Shown piece by piece: positions 7,405-14,552 of a stretch of DNA of 34,044 nt (within the stretch, counting starts at the first letter, position 1; each line of letters begins with the position of its first letter). The stretch is taken from the IMG/VR virus record IMGVR_UViG_3300008114_000086, positions 1 through 34,044 of that record; one strand, given 5' to 3'. The stretch comes from a virus. The notes under the pieces are model-generated. The model had not been told where the DNA came from. It made no database searches and saw only the letters and a list, made by a program, of their open reading frames with translations. A program made the translations under genes and the position numbers.

Positions 7405-7845
7405 ATGAAAAAACTAATCATAATCCTCACAACCGCCCTCACGGCATCACTAGGTGCTCAATGCTTTACGATTGACACAGTAAGAAATCACACTCACTTG
7501 CAAACTATTGCAGGTAGACCTGTTGACTTTGGAGTAGTTCCTACTGCAGAACAACTAATCTCTAACAAGTATTCTATCTGCGACAATGGTATTAAAGTAG
7601 AGTTAGCTTTAAACACAATTGCTGTTCCTCAGAGAATTATAAACATCGTAGGAATACAACTGCTAAAGAGAGATTACGTAGTCAATATGTCTATCACAGC
7701 TAATAACATTACACATTATTCTCGCAACGTAAAGACTGTTTATGTAAACGCTATGTTCCTTACCGTAGAGCAGATTCCTGAGAACAAAAAGGCATACTCT
7801 AAGGCAGTTGAGAAGTGCTTAATTGATTTAGTTAAGCAGTTGTAG
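7405..7845 (+). CDS. Small secreted protein of the CsgG-linked cluster
   Basis: The protein has 146 residues with a clear signal peptide (MKKLIIILTTALTASLGA|Q). The mature part has three Cys, a predicted beta core (VVNMSITANNI, TVYVNAMFLTVEQIP) and a terminal helix (NKKAYSKAVEKCLIDLVKQL). The strand-then-helix ending is loosely like the end of the CsgG-family protein upstream, but I do not recognise the family and cannot call it CsgE or CsgF. It is the last gene of the secreted-protein run, starting two bases after the previous stop, and is followed directly by a hairpin that looks like a terminator. It is probably co-expressed with the CsgG-family gene and the dockerin protein. Confidence 0.6.
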   Translation: MKKLIIILTTALTASLGAQCFTIDTVRNHTHLQTIAGRPVDFGVVPTAEQLISNKYSICDNGIKVELALNTIAVPQRIINIVGIQLLKRDYVVNMSITANNITHYSRNVKTVYVNAMFLTVEQIPENKKAYSKAVEKCLIDLVKQL

Positions 7846-7884
7846 CCCGTATTTACTAGGGTTCTTACCCCTACGGCTATTTTA
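7843..7884 (+). terminator. Probable intrinsic terminator ending the secreted-protein operon
   Basis: Starting at the TAG stop itself, TAGCC pairs with GGCTA, with a GTA/TAC continuation across a bulged C and an inner GGG/CCC. A run of T follows at 7880-7883. The hairpin is imperfect, but its place between the last gene of one module and the promoter of the next supports termination. Confidence 0.55.
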
Positions 7885-7929
7885 ACTTTTGTAGTTAAGT
7901 TCCAAGTTTAACTTAAGTAGTTATAACTT

Positions 7930-7964
7930 TTGACTTGACTTTTTCTATTAGCTTAGTATATTTG
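7930..7964 (+). promoter_or_regulatory. Bacteroidota-type promoter for the packaging module
   Basis: The -7 box TATATTTG at 7957-7964 matches TAnnTTTG exactly. A TTG at 7935-7937 lies 19 nt upstream as the -33 element, and a second TTG is at 7930-7932. The predicted start near 7970 leaves a leader of about 25 nt containing ACAGACAACCAACCA, with no Shine-Dalgarno sequence. Confidence 0.7.
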
Positions 7965-7994
7965 CATTAGTTGTAACAGACAACCAACCACATT

Positions 7995-8384
7995 ATGAAA
8001 AAACTTTTGAGACAGTATCCTGATCCTATTTTAATTCACAAGGACTACATTGATGTCCTACTCAGACTCGCAGGATACCGTTTGTCTGACTTATCTGTCA
8101 CTATCTTAGCCTACTCTAGTTATAGAAAAGCATTGACCTCTGAGACCAAAAGAGAGATTGCTGAGAAGTTTAATACGAGTATCCAAGTAATCTCAAACAG
8201 CATTACTAAACTTAGAAAGCAACAGTTGTTGTTAAAGAACAACCTCAACCCTAAGTTAAAACCAGAGAGTGACAATCAATCAGCATTGACTATCTATTTT
8301 ACTTTAGACAATAAAAGTAAAACAAAGAAACCTGTAGTTACAGAAAACCCTGCTAAAGTAAAACAAGAGGAAGTTGTTGCATGA
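7995..8384 (+). CDS. Winged-helix/HTH DNA-binding protein
   Basis: This is a 129-residue protein. Residues about 48-75 read as a helix-turn-helix (TKREIAEKFNTSIQVISNSITKLRKQQLL), preceded by helices and followed by a short beta-wing-like stretch (SALTIYFTL), which suggests a winged-helix fold. The C-terminal 25 residues are Lys/Pro-rich and probably disordered. It is the first gene after the promoter at 7930-7964 and leads into the packaging genes. Two roles fit: a regulator of late genes or a DNA-recognition subunit for packaging (small terminase). I cannot decide between them from sequence. The end overlaps the next start by ATGA. Confidence 0.7.
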   Translation: MKKLLRQYPDPILIHKDYIDVLLRLAGYRLSDLSVTILAYSSYRKALTSETKREIAEKFNTSIQVISNSITKLRKQQLLLKNNLNPKLKPESDNQSALTIYFTLDNKSKTKKPVVTENPAKVKQEEVVA

Positions 8385-8944
8385 GAAAAGACCTTCAGAT
8401 AGAACTCAAAGTATTTGGATTATACAGTACGGCAGCTAATGAGTTAAAGTGTACTAGCTCAGAGGTGGACGAAGTTTATTCTTGGTATCTAAAAGAGATT
8501 GTGGATTCTCTTAAGAAGACAGAGACTAAACAAGTCTACCTCAAAGGCTTAGGTAAGTTTAGAGCAAACCCTGCTTGTATTCCAAACATCTTCTATTTTA
8601 ATATTGTAAGGTACAGAGAGATGGCACAACACATGGTAATTTTTCCAAAGTACCATACTCGCACACGGGCGAGGTTTATGCTAGAGACTTACAACAAGTA
8701 CAAAGCACTCTATGAACAAGGTTTACAGAAGATGGAGATTCTTCTTAAAGAACCTATATTTGATAAACCTACCTACTATAAGCAACAACAGAGGCTTATA
8801 GATTTCCAAAAACTAAGACTAGATCAACTATATGAATCCATTTCTAGATTACATGAACTTGCTGAAGCAAGGAGTCAAGAATGCAGACAAGATAATCGAG
8901 GGGATAAGCACGAAGACATTGAAAGAATTCAATTTACTAAATGA
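8381..8944 (+). CDS. HU/IHF-like conserved crAss-like protein
   Basis: The protein has 187 residues. Residues about 25-60 run as a helix followed by VYLKGLGKFRANP, which mirrors the HU/IHF layout of a dimerisation helix and the 'l.glGkF' strand. The body after residue 95 is helical with coiled-coil character. Crassvirales genomes encode HU/IHF-like proteins near the packaging and tail genes, and I assign it there with moderate confidence. A role in bending or organising phage DNA is inferred. The last 38 codons are overlapped in another frame by the next gene, whose N-terminus looks like genuine protein. The C-terminal tail here may therefore be under weaker constraint. Confidence 0.55.
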   Translation: MRKDLQIELKVFGLYSTAANELKCTSSEVDEVYSWYLKEIVDSLKKTETKQVYLKGLGKFRANPACIPNIFYFNIVRYREMAQHMVIFPKYHTRTRARFMLETYNKYKALYEQGLQKMEILLKEPIFDKPTYYKQQQRLIDFQKLRLDQLYESISRLHELAEARSQECRQDNRGDKHEDIERIQFTK

Positions 8945-9206
8945 AGATGACAAGCAACGTATCACAGGAAGAATGGATATTTGTCTCAACTGTCCCTACA
9001 ATTCTAGAAATGCAAAACTATCTCCAGAGTACTTGGAACTCACGGGCCACCCATACTCTACAGGAAGAACTGAACTTCACTGTGCGTTATGTGGTTGTGT
9101 CGCAGAGTTTAAAACAGCCTGCCTAACTTGTAACTGCGGAGTACAAAATTGGAACGAACTACACCCAGACAAGAAGTTAGAACTAAAGTGGACCAAAAAA
9201 CCATAA
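8832..9206 (+). CDS. Conserved Cys-rich zinc-ribbon-like protein
   Basis: The 124-residue form starts at ATG 8832; ATG 8853 is an alternative that shortens the unusual 113-base overlap with the preceding gene. The N-terminus is helical (LLKQGVKNADKIIEGIS). Two Cys clusters follow: ICLNC around residues 51-54, then HCALCGC and CLTCNCG around residues 83-103. The spacing suggests one or two bound zinc ions. Similar proteins, with an 'ICxxCP.NS' segment and HCxxCxC, occur near terminase genes of crAss-like and other Bacteroidota phages as I recall them. Function is unknown; nucleic-acid or protein binding in packaging is a reasonable inference. Confidence 0.7.
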   Translation: MNPFLDYMNLLKQGVKNADKIIEGISTKTLKEFNLLNEDDKQRITGRMDICLNCPYNSRNAKLSPEYLELTGHPYSTGRTELHCALCGCVAEFKTACLTCNCGVQNWNELHPDKKLELKWTKKP

Positions 9207-9217
9207 TACATACTCAA

Positions 9218-9370
9218 ATGAAAAAACCATCAATCAAATCAAAAGGTATCACAAACCTAAAGAAAGCTTTCCGTATCCTTAATGGTTGCGGGGGAAACAA
9301 AGGCACTAAGTGCGGAGTTGAAGTTTACTATATGCCTGCAGATAGTAAGCTCCAGGAGATTAAAGCCTAA
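9218..9370 (+). CDS. Small basic protein, 50 residues
   Basis: I chose ATG 9218, just downstream of the previous stop; a longer frame from 9149 would lie inside the previous gene. The product is basic (MKKPSIKSKGITNLKKAF) with two Cys around a Gly-rich turn (GCGGNKGTKCGVEV). It is too short to place in a family. It sits in a run of small genes between the zinc-ribbon-like protein and the large terminase and is separated from the next gene by three bases. Its compact coupling is the main evidence that it is a real gene. Confidence 0.5.
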   Translation: MKKPSIKSKGITNLKKAFRILNGCGGNKGTKCGVEVYYMPADSKLQEIKA

Positions 9371-9373
9371 CCT

Positions 9374-9577
9374 ATGACAAAACAACCAACCAAGCCCCAG
9401 TCACCGTGGAGTAAACCTACCTTCCAAGACAAATTGTTCTCAGTAACAAAAGTGTTTTGGAAGACAGGATACTCCTACGGTAAGACTGGACGCAACGATG
9501 ATTTTTATGCTCGTGTACTAGAAGATTTTGTAAATCTTCCAGAAGACGAGTTTATAGCCAAATACGAAACACTATAA
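9374..9577 (+). CDS. Small hypothetical protein, 67 residues
   Basis: This starts with a Pro/Gln/Lys-rich segment (MTKQPTKPQSPWSKP) and continues with an aromatic-rich helical-looking body ending EDEFIAKYETL. The gene fits tightly between its neighbours (three bases after one stop, one base before the next start) in the same direction. No motif is recognised. It is probably co-transcribed with the terminase. Confidence 0.5.
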   Translation: MTKQPTKPQSPWSKPTFQDKLFSVTKVFWKTGYSYGKTGRNDDFYARVLEDFVNLPEDEFIAKYETL

Positions 9578-9578
9578 C

Positions 9579-9896
9579 ATGGCAACTAAAAAACAATCCT
9601 ACATATCTGCTGAACTAGAGTGGGCAGAAGAAAAACTAAGAGAGTGGAGACAGTATGTAGATTCAAACCCTCTGCATTCTTTAAAAGATCGTGTAGAGTG
9701 GAAACCAACTTCTAAAGGTGGTTCTATTCCTATGGTGATTGCATCCATAGAACAACAGATTAAATCCATCAGAGATACAATGAAAGAGTACCTAGCTCTT
9801 TTAGATGTAGTAGATAAACTTCGTGAGAAGGAAGAAGCCAAACTTGAGATACGTGGTTCTCAAGAAGTTAATGGCAAGATGAGTAAGTTTATGTAA
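9579..9896 (+). CDS. Coiled-coil protein directly before TerL; small-terminase candidate
   Basis: The protein has 105 residues: an N-terminal helix (AELEWAEEKLREWRQYVDSN), a short loop with a Lys/Trp segment, then a long amphipathic helix (about residues 50-90, SIEQQIKSIRDTMKEYLALLDVVDKLREKEE). This resembles the oligomerisation core of small terminase subunits. It stops one base before the TerL start, where many phages encode TerS. There is no obvious DNA-binding motif, unlike the protein at 7995-8384, so the TerS role is only a hypothesis. I recall similar proteins upstream of TerL in other crAss-like phages. Confidence 0.6.
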   Translation: MATKKQSYISAELEWAEEKLREWRQYVDSNPLHSLKDRVEWKPTSKGGSIPMVIASIEQQIKSIRDTMKEYLALLDVVDKLREKEEAKLEIRGSQEVNGKMSKFM

Positions 9897-9897
9897 T

Positions 9898-11898
9898 ATG
9901 CACTTAGATAGTCCAGAGTTTTTTGTCAACACTAAATCTATTCCTGATAAGGAATCTTCTGAGTATGTGGCTTTTTGGGAAGCGGAAGATAGAAAGATAA
10001 CTGAAGGTATAACCATCAATGGTTTTTACTTTTCTCCTTTTGTGTATTGGCACTTAAACTACTGGTCTATTTACGTAGATACTATAGTAGGCAAACGTCA
10101 AGTTCGCCGACTAGACAGACCGCAGTTATGGGATACATATCTAGCGGTAGATGATACCATACATAAAGCAGAGAATCATGCTGAGGGGAAGAAAGGTGTT
10201 GTGATGGTAGGTTCTCGTCGTATCTCTAAGTCAGTATTGACTTCATCGTATATTACCCATAAAGCAGTTACCCAGCGTGGTAGCGATAATCTTATCAGTG
10301 CACTTAACGGACCCGATTTAAAAATTATAACTGAGTACGTAGATTTAGGACTCAGAAACCTACCAGAGTACTTTAAGTTTCCTCGCATAGAAGATGATTG
10401 GAAACGACAAGTAACTCTAGGATACAAAGACAAACAAAACGTAAGACATGAATGGTCTAAATTCCACATCCGAAACTTTGATGAAGGCAACAATACGGAA
10501 GCAGCTGCTGGTCTCACTCTATCTTCTTTTCTATTGGAAGAAGGAGGAAAAGGAAAGATTCTCAACTGTTTGGCAGCAACTACTCCTTGTTTTGACAGCC
10601 CATATGGATGGCGTTGTTCTCCTTTTGTCATTGGGACTTCGGGAGACATGACTAAAGCAGGGGATCTTGAAGAACTCTTCAATAACCCTGAAGCCTACAA
10701 CTTCCTTGCCGTAGAGTCATTAGACTCAGGTAAGTCTTATGGTTTGTTTATCCCAGGCACTAAGTCTTTGAAGGTTCCAAAAGAACCTAAGCCTCTTGGA
10801 CTTTACCTAGAAAATCCAGTTCCATCGGAATTAGACGATATAACAATTTGGGTATCTGATGAGGAGAAAGGCAAAGAACAAATCCTTAAGTCTCGTGAGC
10901 AGATAAAGAAATCAAGTGGTCTAGAAGCTTACTTGAAAGAGGTAATGTATTATCCTCTTACGCATGAGGAGTGTTTCTTAGAACTATCTCAGAACATCTT
11001 CCCAGTAGACTTACTCCAAGAACAACTACAGAAGATTACTAGTTTAGAAGCCAATCCTGATTACGTAGAGTTAGTGCAAAAGTCTGACGGTACAATAGGT
11101 CACAAGTTTACTGAGAAAAAACCAGTACAAAACTTTCCTTCTAAGCCTACTGAGAATCTAGAAGGAGTTGTACAGATATGGGAGTATCCTATTCTAGGAG
11201 CACCCTACGGTCTTTATACTGCAGGAACTGACCCATACAAACAATCACAAGCCAAGTACTCAACCTCACTTGGCTCTACTTACATCTACAAACGAGTCCA
11301 CGATATAGCAGGTGAAGGTTGGTCAAACATCGTAGTAGCCACATACACAGGTCGCCCTAAGAAAATAGAACAATGGTACGAGACCACTAAGATGCTTCTC
11401 AAGTACTATAACGCTAAGAGTCTTTGTGAGAACATGGATATGGGTTTCATACAGCATTGTATTGAGAAGAACGAAGCACCATTCTTCTTAGAGAGAACAC
11501 CGTCTTTTCTAAACGACATTCACCCTAGTAGTGCCGTAAACCGTGAGTATGGTATACACATGACCAACGATATCAAAGATTACCTCAACTCTCTTATCAT
11601 AGAATACATTACCGAAGTGATTGATAGAGAGACAGATAAAGATGGTAACGTCATTAAAGAGAGGTTAGGTGTAACTAGAATCTTAGACCCTTTACTATTG
11701 AAGGAGTTGATTAAGTTTACTCCCAAGTTAAACGTTGACCGAGTGATTTCTTTTGGTTTGACTATAGCAATGGCTAAATCCCTAAACGGTAAGTCAGTTA
11801 TAGTATCCTCTACTGAGGATGCACGTATGCAGGATTACTTTAAATCTACTAAATCTAAGCAACTCTTTAGGACAACTCGTAGTCCGTTTAGGTACTAA
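9898..11898 (+). CDS. terL: Terminase large subunit (DNA-packaging ATPase/nuclease)
   Basis: This 666-residue protein powers DNA entry into the capsid and cuts the packaged DNA. The ATPase half shows a Walker A-like GSRRISKS at residues 105-112, a Walker B segment FLLEEGG at 211-217 with the catalytic Glu, and a coupling motif IGTSGD at 245-250. The RNase H-like nuclease half shows acidic positions in AGTDPY (Asp 445), CEN (Glu 511) and VDRVISFG (Asp 614). Length and motif layout match crAss-like TerL. The Walker A departs from the classic form by Ser in place of the last Gly (ISKS rather than GKS). It starts one base after the preceding small gene and is followed by a 99-base A/T-rich gap before the portal. 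Confidence 0.93.
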   Translation: MHLDSPEFFVNTKSIPDKESSEYVAFWEAEDRKITEGITINGFYFSPFVYWHLNYWSIYVDTIVGKRQVRRLDRPQLWDTYLAVDDTIHKAENHAEGKKGVVMVGSRRISKSVLTSSYITHKAVTQRGSDNLISALNGPDLKIITEYVDLGLRNLPEYFKFPRIEDDWKRQVTLGYKDKQNVRHEWSKFHIRNFDEGNNTEAAAGLTLSSFLLEEGGKGKILNCLAATTPCFDSPYGWRCSPFVIGTSGDMTKAGDLEELFNNPEAYNFLAVESLDSGKSYGLFIPGTKSLKVPKEPKPLGLYLENPVPSELDDITIWVSDEEKGKEQILKSREQIKKSSGLEAYLKEVMYYPLTHEECFLELSQNIFPVDLLQEQLQKITSLEANPDYVELVQKSDGTIGHKFTEKKPVQNFPSKPTENLEGVVQIWEYPILGAPYGLYTAGTDPYKQSQAKYSTSLGSTYIYKRVHDIAGEGWSNIVVATYTGRPKKIEQWYETTKMLLKYYNAKSLCENMDMGFIQHCIEKNEAPFFLERTPSFLNDIHPSSAVNREYGIHMTNDIKDYLNSLIIEYITEVIDRETDKDGNVIKERLGVTRILDPLLLKELIKFTPKLNVDRVISFGLTIAMAKSLNGKSVIVSSTEDARMQDYFKSTKSKQLFRTTRSPFRY

Positions 11899-11997
11899 AC
11901 TGTACTTATTTTAAAATTTTGAGTAGCAAAATTAAGATTTGGTATTATTTTTACCGCTAGTTATACTTTAAAAGTTAATACCTTAACATCCATTGTT
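11899..11997. other. A/T-rich intergenic gap between terminase and portal
   Basis: The gap contains a small inverted repeat, AATTTTG at 11915-11921 and CAAAATT at 11927-11933, with a 5-nt loop. No exact TAnnTTTG box with a correctly spaced TTG was found, so neither a promoter nor an efficient terminator can be supported. Confidence 0.4.
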
Positions 11998-14448
11998 ATG
12001 ATCATAGAAGCACTCAAGGAGTACACCGATCCACTAAACCACGCATACTTTTACCCAGAGCAATTTGTCTCTGCATCCAAGAAACAAAAGCCTCAGTGGA
12101 TTAAATCTACTCTAGACTACTTTGCAAATATTGCATTTGCACAGTATAGGCAGAACATTAAATTCCGTAAGAACTACCGTTTGTTTAACGGTGAGTTTAA
12201 CTTTGATGATTATACTAATGAACCTCAGATTCAAGAAATCATTAATTACCTGTCGGATACTCCTGACCAAGAGCCAGAAATTCCACAACACTTAAAGCAC
12301 TACCCAATCGTAAACCCTCCTATCAATCAGATGAAGGGTGAGTTGATTAACCGTCCTTTTAAGTATAAAGTAAAGGCTGTTGACGATGCAAGTATTGATG
12401 AGAACATAGACTTCCGTACTGACCTTATCAAAGAGTTCTTTATGAACAAGATGATGGCTCGTTTAGAAGGAGTGCCTGAAGAACAGTTAGAGCAGATTCA
12501 ATCAGAGATGATGGCTGAGATTCAGAATAAAATCTTGGATTATACCTCTACTGCCGAGGAGTGGGGAAACAAAGTTCTTAACGCACTTAAGTATAGTTTT
12601 AGATTAAAGGAGAAGTCAAGCCAAGGATTCTTAGATTTCTTGATTACTGGACAGGAGTTCCACCACTTCTATCCTGACAACTCTCGCATAGGATTTAACT
12701 ACAAAGTAGAGAACCCTTCAAACGTTTGGTACTTAGCTAATCGTAACGCTATGTACACTACTGATTGTTGGGCATTAGGAACTATTGAAGTTCTTTCAGT
12801 TAGTGAGATTGTAGATAGGTTTAACTTATCTGGTGAGGAGATTAAACACTTGAACTCTCGTTCTTTACAGAACTTAAGAAACAATGAGTACTCTCCTTTA
12901 TCTCCTGCTCTCCCTGACCCTAACGACCCTTTGTGGCAGTTAACCTTTGAGAACGTAGGTGACTTTGCTAACGGAGGTATTGACCACAACGTATTCTCGT
13001 TTAACTCTCAGCATGCCTATACAGTAGTTACTTGTTACTGGCAGTCTAAGAAAAAGATTTATAAGCGTCAGTACATTGATGAGCAAGGTTACTTGCAAGA
13101 ACAGTTTGTGTCAGAAGATTACAAGTATGACAAGACTATGGGTGATATTGCCTTGGATGAGTTGTGGATTAATGAGTGGTGGAAAGGCGTAAAGATTGGT
13201 GCAGACATCTACATTGACGTTGAGCCTTTAGAGTACAGCCAAACTCCTCCTATTGTTGGTATTGTAAATACTACTCGTAACACTCAAGGTAAATCTCTTC
13301 TTGACCTTCTTAAGCCTTACCAAGTTCTTTATAACATCTGTATGAACCAGTTGTGGGAACTTCTTGAAAAGGAAATCGGCGTAGTGTTCTTAGGTGACCT
13401 TAAGGTAGTTCCTAAGAAAGATTCTCAAGATCCTATTGAGACAATGCTATGGAACGCTAAGAACAGAGGTACTTTGTTTATTGATACGTCTCCAGAGAAC
13501 ACAGGAGGTGCAGTACAGTTTAACCAATTGTCTCGTGTAGACTTAACTAGAACTGCAGAGATTCAATCTCGTATCCAATTAGCACAAGCTCTACGTACAG
13601 AAGCATATGAACTTATTGGAATAACTCGCCAACGTTTAGGAAGCGTAACTCCCTCTGAGACTGCTACTGCTACTAAAGAAGGACTAACACAATCATTCTC
13701 ACAAACAGAAACATGGTTTGCTTGGCATGACAACGTAATGCAACAAGTGTATCAAACTATGTTAGAGATGGCTCAGTACACAGAGTTACAAAAGCCTACC
13801 TCAACTTTAAACTACTTAAACTCAGAACTAGAGACTGTATTCTTACGTATAACTAAGAATGAGTTACTCAGAGAACTCTTTGTATTTGTAACATCTTACG
13901 CTGAGGACAGAGTTACTTTAGAACAGTTAAGGTCATTGGCTCAACCAGCCCTTCAGAACGGTGCAGAGCTTATTGAGATATTTGACTTGTACACTGCAGC
14001 TTCTGAAAGAAGTCTACGTAAAGTACTTGAAGGAGTACAAGAGCGTAAGACTGCTATGCAACAACAACAAATGCAACAACAGCAACAACAGATGGAAATG
14101 CAAAACCAGCAGTTCCAAGCTAAGATGCAGATGGACGCACAGCAAAAAGAAGCAGAAGCTCAACGTGAAGATATGAACAAAGAGCTTGACCGTCAGAACA
14201 GACTTGACGTAGAACGCTTAAGAGGTATCGCCAACGAAGGTTCGTTCTCTCAAGAAAAAGACTTAACTCCTTTACTTATCCAACAAACCAACATGGCTAA
14301 GGAACAATCTAAGTTAAGGTTTGAGCAATTAAAGAATGAGGACCAGAACAAACTGAAGAGTAGAGAGCTTGATTTAAAGGAGAAAGACATTGATACTAAG
14401 CTCCAAATAGCCAAGCAAAACAAGAATAAATACGATAAAAAGAAGTAA
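11998..14448 (+). CDS. Portal protein with Gln-rich coiled-coil tail
   Basis: The 816-residue protein follows TerL and precedes the scaffold candidate and capsid genes, as portals do. The N-terminal 600 residues have the mixed helical pattern of crAss-like portals, including a PIVNPPINQMKGEL segment near residue 105 and the RTEAYELIGITRQRLGSVTPSETATATKEG segment near 530-560 that resembles the portal stem helix region. From about residue 680 onward the chain becomes a long Gln/Lys/Glu-rich coiled coil (MQQQQMQQQQQQMEMQ) ending KYDKKK. It forms the ring through which DNA passes. The long tail probably lies inside the head or around the channel (inference). The gene starts with an ATG preceded by an A/T-rich leader. 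Confidence 0.9.
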   Translation: MIIEALKEYTDPLNHAYFYPEQFVSASKKQKPQWIKSTLDYFANIAFAQYRQNIKFRKNYRLFNGEFNFDDYTNEPQIQEIINYLSDTPDQEPEIPQHLKHYPIVNPPINQMKGELINRPFKYKVKAVDDASIDENIDFRTDLIKEFFMNKMMARLEGVPEEQLEQIQSEMMAEIQNKILDYTSTAEEWGNKVLNALKYSFRLKEKSSQGFLDFLITGQEFHHFYPDNSRIGFNYKVENPSNVWYLANRNAMYTTDCWALGTIEVLSVSEIVDRFNLSGEEIKHLNSRSLQNLRNNEYSPLSPALPDPNDPLWQLTFENVGDFANGGIDHNVFSFNSQHAYTVVTCYWQSKKKIYKRQYIDEQGYLQEQFVSEDYKYDKTMGDIALDELWINEWWKGVKIGADIYIDVEPLEYSQTPPIVGIVNTTRNTQGKSLLDLLKPYQVLYNICMNQLWELLEKEIGVVFLGDLKVVPKKDSQDPIETMLWNAKNRGTLFIDTSPENTGGAVQFNQLSRVDLTRTAEIQSRIQLAQALRTEAYELIGITRQRLGSVTPSETATATKEGLTQSFSQTETWFAWHDNVMQQVYQTMLEMAQYTELQKPTSTLNYLNSELETVFLRITKNELLRELFVFVTSYAEDRVTLEQLRSLAQPALQNGAELIEIFDLYTAASERSLRKVLEGVQERKTAMQQQQMQQQQQQMEMQNQQFQAKMQMDAQQKEAEAQREDMNKELDRQNRLDVERLRGIANEGSFSQEKDLTPLLIQQTNMAKEQSKLRFEQLKNEDQNKLKSRELDLKEKDIDTKLQIAKQNKNKYDKKK

Positions 14449-14485
14449 AGAATCTTCTTTATCTATATTCACACACTCACTTTTT

Positions 14486-14518
14486 TTAACCTATTGTGTT
14501 AATTTTTTAATAGGTTAA
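14486..14518. repeat. Perfect 10-bp inverted repeat overlapping a promoter
   Basis: TTAACCTATT at 14486-14495 is the exact reverse complement of AATAGGTTAA at 14509-14518, with a 13-nt spacer. The arms overlap the -33 TTG and the start of the -7 box of the promoter at 14494-14523. It could be an operator or an RNA hairpin ending the portal transcript. Confidence 0.65.
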
Positions 14519-14523
14519 CTTTG
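14494..14523 (+). promoter_or_regulatory. Bacteroidota-type promoter for the scaffold/capsid genes
   Basis: TAACTTTG at 14516-14523 matches TAnnTTTG exactly. TTG at 14494-14496 lies 19 nt upstream. The leader that follows contains ACAGACAAACCAACCAACCA, closely similar to the leader at 7976-7990. No Shine-Dalgarno sequence precedes the ATG at 14553. Confidence 0.7.
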
Positions 14524-14552
14524 AAAACAGACAAACCAACCAACCAATTGTC

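Noticed and set aside
8941-9126. 61-residue frame overlapping the zinc-ribbon-like gene
   Set aside because: It is a shadow frame; the other frame has conserved Cys motifs and correct spacing.
10176-10682. 168-residue minus-strand open frame inside TerL
   Set aside because: It overlaps the conserved ATPase motifs, has no convincing motif or start signal, and opposes every other gene.
11934-11941. AAGATTTG as a promoter -7 box before the portal
   Set aside because: It has a mismatch at the first position, and the nearest TTG upstream is only 12 nt away, outside the spacing seen at the other three promoters.
14059-14110. CAA/CAG-rich repeat resembling a microsatellite or array
   Set aside because: It encodes the Gln-rich coiled coil of the portal tail and is irregular at DNA level; no spacer structure as in CRISPR.
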